Below are positions 22,780-33,720 of a stretch of 64,000 nt of DNA, piece by piece (the stretch's first letter is position 1; the number at the start of each line of letters is the position of its first letter). The position numbers and the translations under genes are program-made. Source of the stretch: Hyperoplus lanceolatus (taxonomy: Eukaryota > Chordata > Actinopteri > Uranoscopiformes > Ammodytidae); assembly GCA_026929865.2 (NCBI GenBank), contig CM049400.1, forward strand, positions 11,022,001-11,086,000, in the 5' to 3' direction. The notes below the pieces were generated by a model. It was not told where the DNA came from. It ran no database searches and worked only from the letters and a program-made list of their open reading frames with translations.

Positions 22780-23600
22780 AATAATTAAGTAAATCTCTAT
22801 TTGGCACAGAGGGAGAGCATGGGAAAGATTTGTTGGGCGTTTGTGTCTTTTGGGCAGGCTCGGTAAACCACAATCCAGAGAAGTTTCAGGCATCCAAGTT
22901 TTGTCACCAAGCGAAGAACCCACTAAACATAATCCCCATGATTGCAGATGTACATTATCATTAGTCGTTGCCTCCATCGTGTTTTATGGATGCTTTTTGA
23001 AATGTGTCGTTCATAAAACAATTGCGAGTGTAATTTGGTGTCAATACAAGATCTCAAATAACTCCTCAACATCTGTCTTACTGACATGATTCTCCGCTTT
23101 GCCACCACAGCATGCCATTATACTGCAGGGCAGATTTCATAATTGTTTCTGTGGCATTTTCCTTTGTCGAGGGAGTCTATTTCTGTATGACAATCCGGTA
23201 ATCCGTAGCCAGTTTGATCTGAAAATAAGAAACTTGTGACAAGTCTCCCCGGCTGTCTGATTAGCAGTGGGCGAACAAAAGCATGTTTTATTTTCTGTGA
23301 TTCGCTAGGGAAGGAGGATTATGTAGGCTCAAAGACAGGCAGCTAAATGCAGCAACCTTCGGTCGAGCTGGTTTCACGTAATTGAAAACACACTGGTAAC
23401 TTGCATTCTTGTGGTTGGGAAGAGGCTTGTTTTCAAGAGGTTTACTCTCTCTCTCTCTTTTTGGTCCTGTCTGTGTGTGTCATATGTGAATTATAGTGGA
23501 GGAATAAGATTTAACATCCTCCTCTCTGTTCTCACACTGAGTGCTGTAGCGTTGTGAAATGTTTCAAACAGTAATTATATGCAAATAAATTGTTTTTTTA
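22780..23600. promoter_or_regulatory. Candidate conserved non-coding block
   Basis: Over 800 bp of repeat-free sequence with many homeodomain-type sites, such as TTATCATTAGTCG (22955), CATAATTG (23140), TGATTAGCAG (23257) and CGTAATTG (23376). TTCATAAAACAATTG also occurs near 23010. No coding signal. It is one of the best enhancer-like stretches in the window, by inference. Confidence 0.3.
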
Positions 23601-24605
23601 ATGTGCTGCTGAGAGCTGGTTTTGTGTTGGTCCCAAGGTTTCCATAAAACATGTTTTGGATCTTTGGATTTGAGTGAACTGTATAGTAAGCCCTTTGGGA
23701 TGATTGGGTTGATTTAAAAGTAGTCATCAGATGTTAATTTATGACGTGTAGATGATTTGAAAAGAATAAAGTTACAAAAAGTAAGAAAGCGATTTAGGCA
23801 TTTGTAAGATCTTACTTTTCAACACCATCGCCCAAATATTCCCCCTAGCTTCATCTTAAAGGGACAGTTCACCTAAATGTTTCACTACAAGGACTAAAGT
23901 TAGGTAGCTTTGGTTTTTATATGTGGTCTTTTTAGCATTCCTTAAGACTCTTGCTTTCACCTAACAGAATAAAGTTGAATGGAACTTAATTTGTGATGAT
24001 CACATCATTAAATAAACGACCTATTGATATAACGAAGACAATGCTAAATGTTACAAATGCTAAATAAACAGCTGCAGGCTCTTAGTCTGTTTTAAATGTA
24101 ATTAGTGACAAATGAAATACAACACCTCTATTGAATATAAACAAGACATCCTCAAACCTGTTGTTTCTGCGTGACTGGATAAAGTTTACCATCCGACCCA
24201 TTAATAATCTTCATAATTAAATGCAAAATTCTTAGAACAGCTGCACATTTTCTGCTTTTCCCCTGCTTCATTAAGCTTTATCACACTTGGAGTAATATGC
24301 TGAAAGCAAACCTACTACCGTTTTTTATGGCTGCATCATTACATCAAATGGAAGGCCTTCGTGTATTATTCTCTACCCAGTTTCCTGACATTTTGAGTAT
24401 CCCTGGGAACTTGCCCAGATTTGAAAATAAAGTACTTTTTTTTTGAACAATGCTCGTTTGTGTATCACAAGTACATAACCAAACAATCCCAAAGGGTTTG
24501 TATGGTTGAATGGTATTAAATATGAATTATTTACTGTTTACTGCTGTTTGCCATGGCTCACTGTTTTAAACTAAAAGCCTTCTACGCCTTGTTTTTTTTT
24601 TTTTT
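23601..24605. other. Non-coding stretch with a possible TTAA-type transposon end
   Basis: TTAAAGGGACAGTTCACC at 23856-23873 resembles the terminus of a common fish MITE group with TTAA duplications, but no inverted partner is nearby. The rest is AT-rich unique sequence. Confidence 0.3.
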
Positions 24606-24891
24606 AAATGGACTTGTATAGCACTATATCTCCGTTTATCACAGACCCAAAGCGCTTTACATTGTTTTTGTACACATTCACCCAGTCACACACACATTCA
24701 TACACCGATAGCAGCAGCTACCACGCAGGGTAGGCTTAGGGTGCTAAGCTAACTAAGCTAACTATCGGGAGCAATTCGGGGTTCAGTGTCTTGCCAAGGG
24801 ACACTTCGACATGTAGCGGGGAGACGGGGGATCGAACCTCCGACTCTGCACACCAGAGGCGAACTCCCTACCCACTTCGCCACTGCCGCCC
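24606..24891 (-). mobile_element. tRNA-derived SINE, family B, copy 1
   Basis: On the minus strand the head reads GGGCGGCAGTGGCGAAGTGG, with an A-box-like region and then B-box GGTTCGATCCCC (inverse of 24830-24841). The body has AGTGTCCCTTGGCAAGACAC and TGAACCCCGAATTGCTCCC. It ends AAAGCGCTTTGGG...ACAAGTCCATTT followed by an A-run (T-run on the plus strand at 24592-24605). It shares the same order with 49935-50181. Confidence 0.8.
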
Positions 24892-26149
24892 ATTGTTCCT
24901 TTCAGAGCTTCCTCTTTCCGTTTGGCCGTCTGTTTCACCCTCACAACAAATGATGGATGGTCCCAATGCCCTGTGAGAAGTGACAGCTGGTCCCTCATCC
25001 TCTACAGTGGCCTGGCTAACCAGAGAGCTGTAATCAGTTTTGACAGGACAATATCCACGAGAAGTGCAGGCTGAGGGCAAGGTGTCCTGCTAGTGTTATT
25101 ACAGAGATATTAAAGGGATCTGTCTTCATCTTTATCTTTGGAGAGTTTTCTTTCTAATCCCCCCTCAAAGAAGGATGGTTATCCCCTGTGTTGGTCTTCC
25201 TCATATAAAATATTGAGGGATGAGAGCCTTGACACACACTCATAAAGCCGATGGGAGGAGACAATCCTGTTATTTGTACGGGATATTGCACACCCTTCCT
25301 GGAACAGTTTTCAGGGTCATGTAATGTGTGCTGACATACATAGATGAAACTTCTCCCTGTAGATTCTCTGGGCGTTTTTTTATTGATGAAACGCGAGAAA
25401 AACTTTTGGAATGAATTAGTAACTGAATAAATCTGAGATAAAAAAAAAAAAACTCCATCCATCAGAAAGGAAAAATGCTCCACAAAATATTACAATTTTA
25501 ACAACCACCGCCATAATCTTTGCTCAGTGTAAAAAACTTAAGCCGTTCCATTATTCAAAATAGGGATATCTAGATCCATAATTTAGAGCGTTCTGCGCTT
25601 GTCTGCCAGAGATAGCGGCAGCACAATAATCCTGTTTCTGTCAAATATGTATTTATACATAATTCAAAAAAGCAACAGGGAAAGAGTTACACAACCTTTT
25701 GTAGGGTAGGTAGAGTATGCTGGCATTCATGTAAAAGTGTGTATATATAGAGAGAGAAAAGGGGAAGGAGAACCAGATTATAGCTTTATAAATTATGAAA
25801 GATTGATGGGTGGGTGCAAGTGGAAACTGAGATTAGGTTTTAAGACGCGACCTGTCATGCTGAATTCTTCATATTATGTGACTGTGTGACTATCCGACTG
25901 CTCCTTATATTTTCAAAGCCTCTTACTCCCATGAGCATGACGTCCAGGGATGAGCACAGGCAGCATGACTTCAGACTTCAGGCCCTTCTTAGTTACCACA
26001 CATCTAGTTTTAGGGATTTTGCTTGTTGGTAGTCGGACTAACAGCAAAAGTTAGATTGCCACCCCAGCACATGCATCAGTCAGAGTTTAGTCTATGTCCA
26101 AAAAAAAAAATCCAAATTAGCCAGTTCTTTTAATCATTACGAGAAAAAA
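24892..26149. other. Non-coding stretch, nothing recognised
   Basis: Unique AT-rich DNA with poly-A at 25441-25452 and 26101-26110 and a short (GA)n near 25750. The frame at 25154-25483 minus has no domain. Confidence 0.4.
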
Positions 26150-26980
26150 GTTTGAGGTCTGGAAAAGCAGCGGGGTCCACGTCATTGCCTTGACTATTAT
26201 CGCTGTCCTTTAATTTTTACTGCCAAAACAGATGGTTTGTTTGTTCTCTATCTCCGTGCTTTATGGTCATATAACCGCCATGTGTATAAATAGATGCTGA
26301 CAGTGCCTCGTTTTTTTGAGCAACAAGCGATGAAGTTTCGTTTAGAGGGCTGCTATTATCACAGAGGGTGGCCCCAACGGACCTTTGTTTATTTATTTGA
26401 CTTTTACATGGTCGTGAAAGTGGGACGGCATTTATAATTATGCAACGCGGGGCAAGAAAAGTCATTTATAGAGACTACGGTGTAGCATTACGTCTCCCAG
26501 GGGAAATCTTTCAGTGATTTTTGTTTTTTAAATGCATTCCTTTTATTTACAACGGAATGGGATTGGCAATAAATCAATCAGCACAAAACTCTGTTTAGAT
26601 TGTTGTTTAAATGCTTTAAAATGTATTATTTGGGGGTTTTGCAATGTGTTCATCACGACACAACAGTAAAATTTTCCTTTAGTGATTCTACTGATTAATC
26701 CTGCCGTTATTACACTCATATTGCCCCCTACGCTGCTGAAAATTGTAACACCAAGCACTTCCTTGTAAACTACTTGACCCTCCGCACTCTGAAATCGTTG
26801 GATGTTACTTCCCTGTATGAGGCCCAGTCTTAACCTCCCACAAATATTGCACAGAGATACTGAAGGCCCTGCCAAACAGTGCACTTTTCTGAATGGACTG
26901 CTGTTTGTCCACGTGCCAAAGCTGAAAAACAGAGCAGGCCATAAGAATATGAGGATTTGATGAAGGGTATAAAAATCCAA
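26150..26980. promoter_or_regulatory. Candidate conserved non-coding block
   Basis: Repeat-free sequence with clustered motifs: CTTTAATTTTTACTG (26209), ATTTATAATTATGCAAC (26430) and TGATTAATCCTGCCGTTATTAC (26691). The minus-strand frame 26543-26980 (145 codons) has no family signature. Read as a possible enhancer block, by inference. Confidence 0.25.
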
Positions 26981-27092
26981 TTATTACTGAGAGACCATTA
27001 CTGGTAAAGACAGGTATTTAATTAATGTAATAATTTCTGGTCCTAGTGGCTTATCCTTTTTGGCCTAGCCTTTATTCGTGTCCTTTCAAGGA

Positions 27093-27138
27093 GACACACA
27101 CACACACACGCACGCACGCACATACGCACGCACACGCA

Positions 27139-27226
<88 letters not shown>

Positions 27227-27229
27227 ATG
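27093..27229. repeat. (CA)n microsatellite with CACG interruptions
   Basis: A compound CA/CACG tract of about 135 bases with a long pure CA run. It generates artefactual Thr-His and Cys-Val reading frames. Confidence 0.95.
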
Positions 27230-29040
27230 ATGCATTTCTTCTTGGTGCCAGCAGAGGGCTACACTTACAGCAATAACCTTTTCAAAAATACATAACTTTA
27301 TACAAAAAAATGCCTTTCTGTCCAGAAGTGTGGTTATGCTATTGGAAAGAGGAATATAGTTTTTATGTTTTTTCTTTAGAAGTGGAACATCAGGAGATGT
27401 GGTTGACTTGACAGAGTCTGAGCAGTTCACCTTGGAGCACTTTATGAGATGAGATGAAGGTTGTGGTGGAAGGTTTCCCAGGGGAAATAAAATGTAGAAA
27501 AGGGACTTCCTGTGAGCCAGGATTACATATGTTATTACAAAAGCAGGGATCCGTTGCCTGATCATGTTCAAAACAGTCATTCCAGGGCCCTTTAGCTAAT
27601 TTCAAAATTGCAAATGCTCCTAATTCCACTTTTTAATTCACGCCCGTCTGCCAAAAAGAGAGCTCCAACTTCATCAATAACACACTCCTGCATTAAATCG
27701 GCCTTAATCTAACCAAAAATCCTAACCTCAGAATGAGAGAATAGAAACACCTTTGGTTTATCTGTTCCTATTTCAGCATTCCGACTTACTTATAAAATGC
27801 AAATTCAACCTCGTCCTGTCACCAGCATGAATACATCTCAGTGTTAGAAATAGCATAATTCAATACATATATGCAGTATGTACACATCAATCGCTTTTTC
27901 AGAATGATGTTAACATAATGCAAGCTGTGTGTGCCAACTGCTTTAACATGCATTAGAAAATTCAATTGATCCTCTGGGGTGCCGTCGTCATTTTCTGTGT
28001 CTTCTACCTCAGTCTTCTCCTCCTCTGTTACGTTATATGTAAATGTGCCAATAAGGACCCCAGATAGCCAGAGTGGGAGCATGCAGCTGCAATGAAGAGC
28101 CGCCTCCGAGGTGCAATCACTCTGCTTTGTCCTCAGTCAGGCCTTGAGATGTTTGATGAGACATCAAACAAGTTCCAGCCAAAAGTAGTAAAATGTGAAG
28201 ATTCTCTGACTTTTGGCCCCCTCTTCTTTTGTCGTGAAACTGATGAGGGATTTAATGAGGCAGACATGGAGGCACAGGTGGTTTGCTTCATTTGGTTCCA
28301 TCCAGCTGTCCTTTTTATACATTCATCGTAACACTTTTCACTGACATCTGAAATCACCACTCTCATCTCTTCTTTCCAACTTTCTACATGAGCTGAATAT
28401 GATTTTAGTGCCAGTCAAATGACACAGCAGTTGCTGATTTCCTTTTTTTTATTTTTTATTTATAGGTCTGCCAGCTTCGCCACGGCAACAAACCCCTGCT
28501 GCATCCTGGGTCCTTGATCCTCGGGTTGGCATAGAGTCACTAATGGGAAAGTGCCTGAATTTACTTTGAACATTTTTCTTCTGCTCACTGGCAAAGCTGA
28601 GGGATGAAAGATGTATGCCTCTATTTCAAACAAATGCATGTATATTTAGGTTTTCCTGGCTGAGCGCAGATATCTTGAGATTGGAATAGTGGGAACAATA
28701 AATGAATTAAAGGCAAATTCACAGATATTGAAATAAAGCCCACACAGTCCACAGTGGCTTGTATATATATAAAAAAAGCTCCAGCAAAGCACCAGCGGTA
28801 ACGTTTCTGCTGTATTTGAGAATCTAATATTACAACCGCACTTTCTCCGATAGCACCCGGAGGCTCAAACAAGCTGAGAAGCTCATTAATCACCAGCCTG
28901 CAGTCATTGTGTTTTGTGTGATGGATTGCAGCGTGATGACAGCATACAAATGACAAGGAGGAGCCATCAGTATCTTCTTCTTTATGCTATGATAGCACTG
29001 TCCAAACTGTCCATCTTTGCATGTGTGTTTAGTTCACATG
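27230..29040. other. Long non-coding stretch, no gene seen
   Basis: Unique sequence. Short frames at 28092-28366 on both strands overlap each other and look accidental. No repeat was recognised. Confidence 0.4.
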
Positions 29041-29382
29041 TAAAGGTGTAGTCAGTGATTCTGGAGGATGCTTGTTATCAAAATAATTTTTTTTTTCAAA
29101 ATTAGTGAATATCCACTACCTGCCCGTACTGTGTGTTCACTGAAAAAAATCTGGTGTTACAGTAATACACAGCCTAGGCTCTGTAAATGGATGCTGCTAG
29201 TTTCTGTCGACCACCCTTAGATACCCATTTACAGAGCATAGGCTTTGTATTTGTATCAATACTAGATTTTTTTTCAGCAAACGCGGAGTACAGACAGGTA
29301 GCGCAGATGAGGAGATATTATTTGATTTTTACAAACATTATTTAGACAAAAAGCATTATCCAGAATCACTGACTCCATGTTT
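29041..29382. mobile_element. Foldback MITE family F, copy 2 (full length)
   Basis: Left end TAAAGGTGTAGTCAGTGATT and right end CCAGAATCACTGACTCCATG are inverted partners. A second inverted pair in the centre is ACAGCCTAGGCTCTGTAAA and TTTACAGAGCATAGGCTTTG. CTACCTGCC.GTACTGTGTG and its inverse also pair, so nearly the whole element is self-complementary. About 340 bp, non-coding. Confidence 0.85.
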
Positions 29383-30662
29383 AATTCCATTATGAATGAC
29401 TGGACAGCGGATGGCGCAGTGTGTCTTTGCACAAACATGGCGTGACTTTCCCAGCAGGAGCGTACGGTGGTGCCCACCTCAAAGAGGCAGATGGCTGTGA
29501 TCCTGTTAACATCTGTCAGGCTGCCCCGGCTGTAAAATAAATTTCCCCTTCCAGGCCTGAGACACGACTCTGTCTTCAGCAGCGTTAACATGCCATGTAA
29601 TCACCCTGTGTCTGTGAATGTCATTAGCCTCACTTTGAAAGATGTAAGGGAACAAGAGAAAGGAGGCTTAGCTTTTTTAAAACAGGTGTGCCAACGTTTC
29701 ACTTCCTCCTTTGAAAAAAGAAAAGAAAAAGCTAGACTATAGGCAAGAGTACTGTATGGAAAGGTCATTTTCATAATTTACATGAAATCTATCAAAAAGA
29801 CTAAGGACAGATCCAGGACTGGTGCACTGTTTCAAATTCATGGATGCTGTGATGAAGTCTTAATGAGACAGTGTATTTACAGTAGCCATATACCTTACAG
29901 TGTACAAATGAAATTGTGACTGTAGACCAATGAGCCTTGAAAGAGACCATATTCCGCAAAGGTGGGCCTTTAATTTGTCAAGTTAATGCTGCATTCAACA
30001 GAACAGGCCCCACAAGGCCTGACCTGGCAAACTACCACCCTTTCCTTAATTTCTTTCTTTCTTTCTTTTCTTTTCTGTCCTTTCGTTCCCCCCCCCCCCC
30101 CCCCCCCGATTGGACTACTTATGTATTCTGAAAGGTATTCGACAAACCTTGTCCTTCTCACACTGGCTCGGGGCTTCTCTCTTTTGGCTTGAGATTTACG
30201 ATGTTGAGGTGCAGCAGCAGCAGCAGCAGAGCACTAAAGGAAGAACGGTGGAAAGGACAGTTTTGCAAGCTGTCCTCTGACACGCCACCCACACAGTCCT
30301 AAACGGGGTGTAATCCTTCTGCCATAAATCACTCGGGTCATTAAATCACACCCCAGACACTCTTCTGCCCTTTTCTCATCACAGCGGTTTCACTTCATCT
30401 TTATTCAATTAAGGAGATTAATGGCCCAAGATACAGCACCCAGGTTGACACTCTGTTACGAGGGGGACATGACTGAAATGTCACAGAGTGAGGAGGATGC
30501 GAAAGGAGTGACAGGGGGCCCTCTGGACACTTGGTGTTAACCCGCACTGAGGGGGCTCTGAATTACTGTTTATGGATGCACCTGTTGCTACTGGCTTGAA
30601 TATAGCTTCAACATATACATTTACAGAGATAATCAAAGGAACACTTTCAATTTCCCTGCATT
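29383..30662. other. Non-coding stretch, nothing firm recognised
   Basis: Contains a (TTTC)n-like tract and poly-C (30050-30108) and a short (CAG)n run (30210-30229). The segment 30230-30450 is unique. No exon can be supported. Confidence 0.4.
30089..30108. repeat. Poly-C homopolymer run
   Basis: About 20 uninterrupted C residues following a TTTC-rich tract. Confidence 0.9.
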
Positions 30663-30666
30663 TTAA

Positions 30667-31024
30667 AGCTATAATGCAGAACATTTATATAAATGAATGT
30701 CGGTTACATTCAAGCCATTGCCAAACGAGTTGACACAAAGTTGATTAAGCCTGTGAGCTACTCAAAAGTCTCTCTGTATTTCTCTGTTTGGCAAAAAACT
30801 TGATGTCACCCCCTGACACTGGCGCAGGATCTCAGAAAAATCCAAAGAAGCATCCAAGAAAGGTTTCAGTTGTTGATTCTACTGCTACAGAAAAAACCTG
30901 GACGTACAACAGTAGCAGTCCATGCGCGATCACTGAAGGCTTACCTCAAGATGCATCGACAGAGTTGTTGTTGTTATTACTCAGAATTCCTAACGGGGGT
31001 GACATAAGTTATACACTATAGCTT
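30667..31024. mobile_element. TTAA-flanked MITE family T, copy 2
   Basis: Starts AGCTATAATGCAGAAC after TTAA (30663-30666) and ends TTATACACTATAGCTTCAA, where the right-hand TTAA has decayed to TCAA. The interior matches copy 1: TACATTCAAGCCATTGCCAA, CCATGCGCGATCACTGAAGG. It is longer than copy 1 by about 110 bp. Short frames inside are accidental. Confidence 0.75.
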
Positions 31025-31684
31025 CAATGCCATGCACATCATCAGACACCGTTTTCTGAATAGTGTTTCCCCCCTAAAGACAGGGCTTACGGTTGAGAAG
31101 ATGTCTGTATAGTTTTTTTGATGACAAACAGACTTAAAGTTAGGTCCCTTCCGGCACAGTGAATGACACCTCATCACAGCATTACAGACAGCAATCATGA
31201 GAAGTGTGAAGCCATAACAGACCTGGAGACATGGAGCTCACTCAGCAACTCAGCAACTGCCAGAACCCACAGTATTTCCCTACAAAAGAAGAGGGAAATT
31301 AATTTGGGATTGACCAGTGTTTCATCTGTCAAACAGTGGGCCGAATCTGAATAGAAGCCCTGGGCAAAGGCTTTGAAGGCTTCTTGTTAGTCTAGCCACT
31401 AACTGCCACTGAAATGTAAATTAGGTGGTCGGAAAAAAAACTAAACAGAACCCTGTTAGGGTAAAAATATGAAATAAAAAATTGGAAAGACACTAAGTGA
31501 AAAGGGCTCTCGTATTGTATAATGCCTTGTGTTATCGGTGCAGTGTCTGGCATATCCAGTTATGGAGAGAATATGATCTTTCTGGATGAATGAATACATG
31601 CTCTGTTGCATGAGAGCAGTTACTCTTTACTGTGTTTTTAAGCCACACTGATGGTAATGTGTGTCTGTTAATTGGTCAGTCAGT
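31025..31684. other. Non-coding stretch, nothing recognised
   Basis: Unique sequence with chance frames only. Confidence 0.4.
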
Positions 31685-32065
31685 TAGTCGGCCTACCATA
31701 TCCAAGCCAAAATACCTCAACATCTATATTGGAAGGATTTCCATGAAATTTTGTGCAGATATTAATGTTTCCCAGAGGATGAATCATAATGGCTTTGGAT
31801 ACATTTCCTTTGGCCACCATGAGCTTGACATTGCTGAGTGAAATATTTCAACAACTCATTTCTGAATAGCAACCTTCATGTCCCTCCTCAAGGTGAACTG
31901 TAAAAACGTTAGTGATCCCTTCACTTTTCATGTATTGTCATTCCTGCTAAACTAAGGGCATTCCCATCATCCTCATCTGTAAGTAAGTTGTGCTTTGTAC
32001 CGCTAGTTAGCAAATATTAGCATGCTTACACACATAACCTAAAGTGGTGAACATGGTAAAAATGT
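31685..32065 (-). repeat. GCTAACATGCT repeat family, larger fragment
   Basis: In reverse orientation it carries the family units: TTTCCATGAAATTTTGTGCA, CCCAGAGGATGAATCATAAT, GCCACCATGAGCTTGACATT, GTGAAATATTTCAACAACT, then CAAATATTAGCATGCTTACA and GGTGAACATGGTAAA. The order matches 54270-54620 inverted. Confidence 0.7.
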
Positions 32066-33559
32066 CATTGCAGACCCCATCACTCCCCTCCTGCCCTCTC
32101 ATAAACCTTTTCCTGCCTGCTTCATCTCCTGACTTCCACACTCTTACTCACCTGCTCACCATTCCATCTGATTACTCCAGTAGCATTTATGACAACCCAT
32201 TTCCACTGGTTCCCTGACAGACTTTGCTAAGCATTTCAGCATTCTTGTTTATCCCGTTAACCTCATCCGTGCCACAGTCACAGGTATCTTTTGATGTTAT
32301 GGGTGTCTTATTTGTTATCTTTTATTTATAATCTTTTGGCGTGAACACTATCTAGAAATAGCTAATGGTTTAACAGCACTTTATATAGTTGTGTATTGAT
32401 ATGATCTATTATTAGATTAAACTGCACTGTCATTTTATCAAACCTCCCTTGACACTTTCTTTATAAAAATTTAAATCACGTTTAATGGTCCCTCTGTTTA
32501 TACAGTGACCCTTACAAAAAATAAAAATAAAATCGCGATTAGAGTAATGATCCAATCTAATATACTGTATTTGCTACGACTTGTTCTCACTAAACTATTC
32601 CCGTCTGCGGAGGCTTAACCACATTCTTTTCATAGCGCTTACAACATTAAATGTCTGTGCAAGTGTTGCGATACGCTTTCCACGTTCCAATATATCGCAC
32701 GTATGAAATGTCAATTTGGGAGAGCCTGTGAGGTCTGAAAGTCAAGAACACTCTTCGAAATATACTCTGCGCTGTTGTGGTCCACTTATCAAAATATTAC
32801 ACTCATTGTGTTTTTTCAGCGTGGTTATTTTCATTTAATTAACGGTGCTTTCAACGTGAAATATCTGATTTTACCGTAGAATCATAAGGGAAAGTGCAAC
32901 AAACTGAAACACCACGCAGACATTTGAAACGTGCATTTCATAATGTTCAAATGCTTAAAAGTATTCAAGATGAAGTATACCTGCACACACATTCCTTTTT
33001 GCTCCTGTATCACCTCCACATAACCTTCTTCACGTGGAGTTTGAGAGCAGCTGGAAGTGGCAGAAGGCAGCAGCTCAGTTACTGGTCTCTCACATCATAG
33101 TCTGGATCTAACTCAAGCTTTCTGTTGGCTGGCCCATTCCTCTGTCGTCATCTGGCAGGTGACTGACAAGAGCAAACAGTCAGGCAGGCCATGCTATTGT
33201 TGGTGGGAGGGAAATCTCCTGGGAACCCCTCAGCAGACTCAACTCCCCCTCCGGCTCCCACATTTACAAACCGCCTTTGCAAACACAGACAGGATTGTCA
33301 GCCATTAGTTAGTATTCATTTCTCCCACTGTCTGATTGTCAGACTGTGGGTAGTCATTGTTCAGGGTGTGTAGTGTGGTTTTTAGGCCTTGTAAAATGTG
33401 ACAGTCATTGTTAGTGCATCAGACTGGAGATTGACAATAAGCTGGTAGAGAAGAAAAAGAACATTTTATGTCAAACTGTTGGTAAAATGATATGGTGCCA
33501 TGAGCGTTTTAGTACATGATAAAAACAAAATGCAAATACTACAAACAAGAATGTGCCGT
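32066..33559. other. Non-coding stretch, nothing recognised
   Basis: AT-rich unique sequence. The short frames at 32894-33373 overlap and are unrelated to each other. Confidence 0.4.
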
Positions 33560-33720
33560 TTCTGTGAAATCAAAAGCAAAGCCTTTTTAATTCGACATCC
33601 TATCTGCAGCTGACACAAAGGAATCGTTTGCATATTGCTTATGTAATTAACATTTATTCATGAGTGCAAGCCAAAGCACAGTGGAGCAAAACAATCACCC
33701 ATATGTGTCTATGCATACAT
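33560..33720. promoter_or_regulatory. Candidate enhancer with SOX, POU and homeodomain words
   Basis: Within 40 bases it holds ACAAAG (33615-33620, SOX-type), TTTGCATA (33627-33634, octamer/POU-type), TTATGTAA (33639-33646, C/EBP or PAR-bZIP type) and TAATTAA (33644-33650, homeodomain). The surroundings are repeat-free. A tight SOX-POU pair is a known enhancer arrangement, but function here is inference. Confidence 0.3.

Noticed and set aside
23856..24000. A complete TTAA-type MITE starting TTAAAGGGACAGTTCACC
   Set aside because: Only one end is recognisable. No inverted partner was found downstream, so it is kept only as a possible fragment.
27043..27580. Cys-Val and Thr-His rich frames, up to 164 codons
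   Set aside because: They are translations of the (CA)n microsatellite extended into flanking DNA. The same applies to frames at 52560-53011 and 53423-53812.
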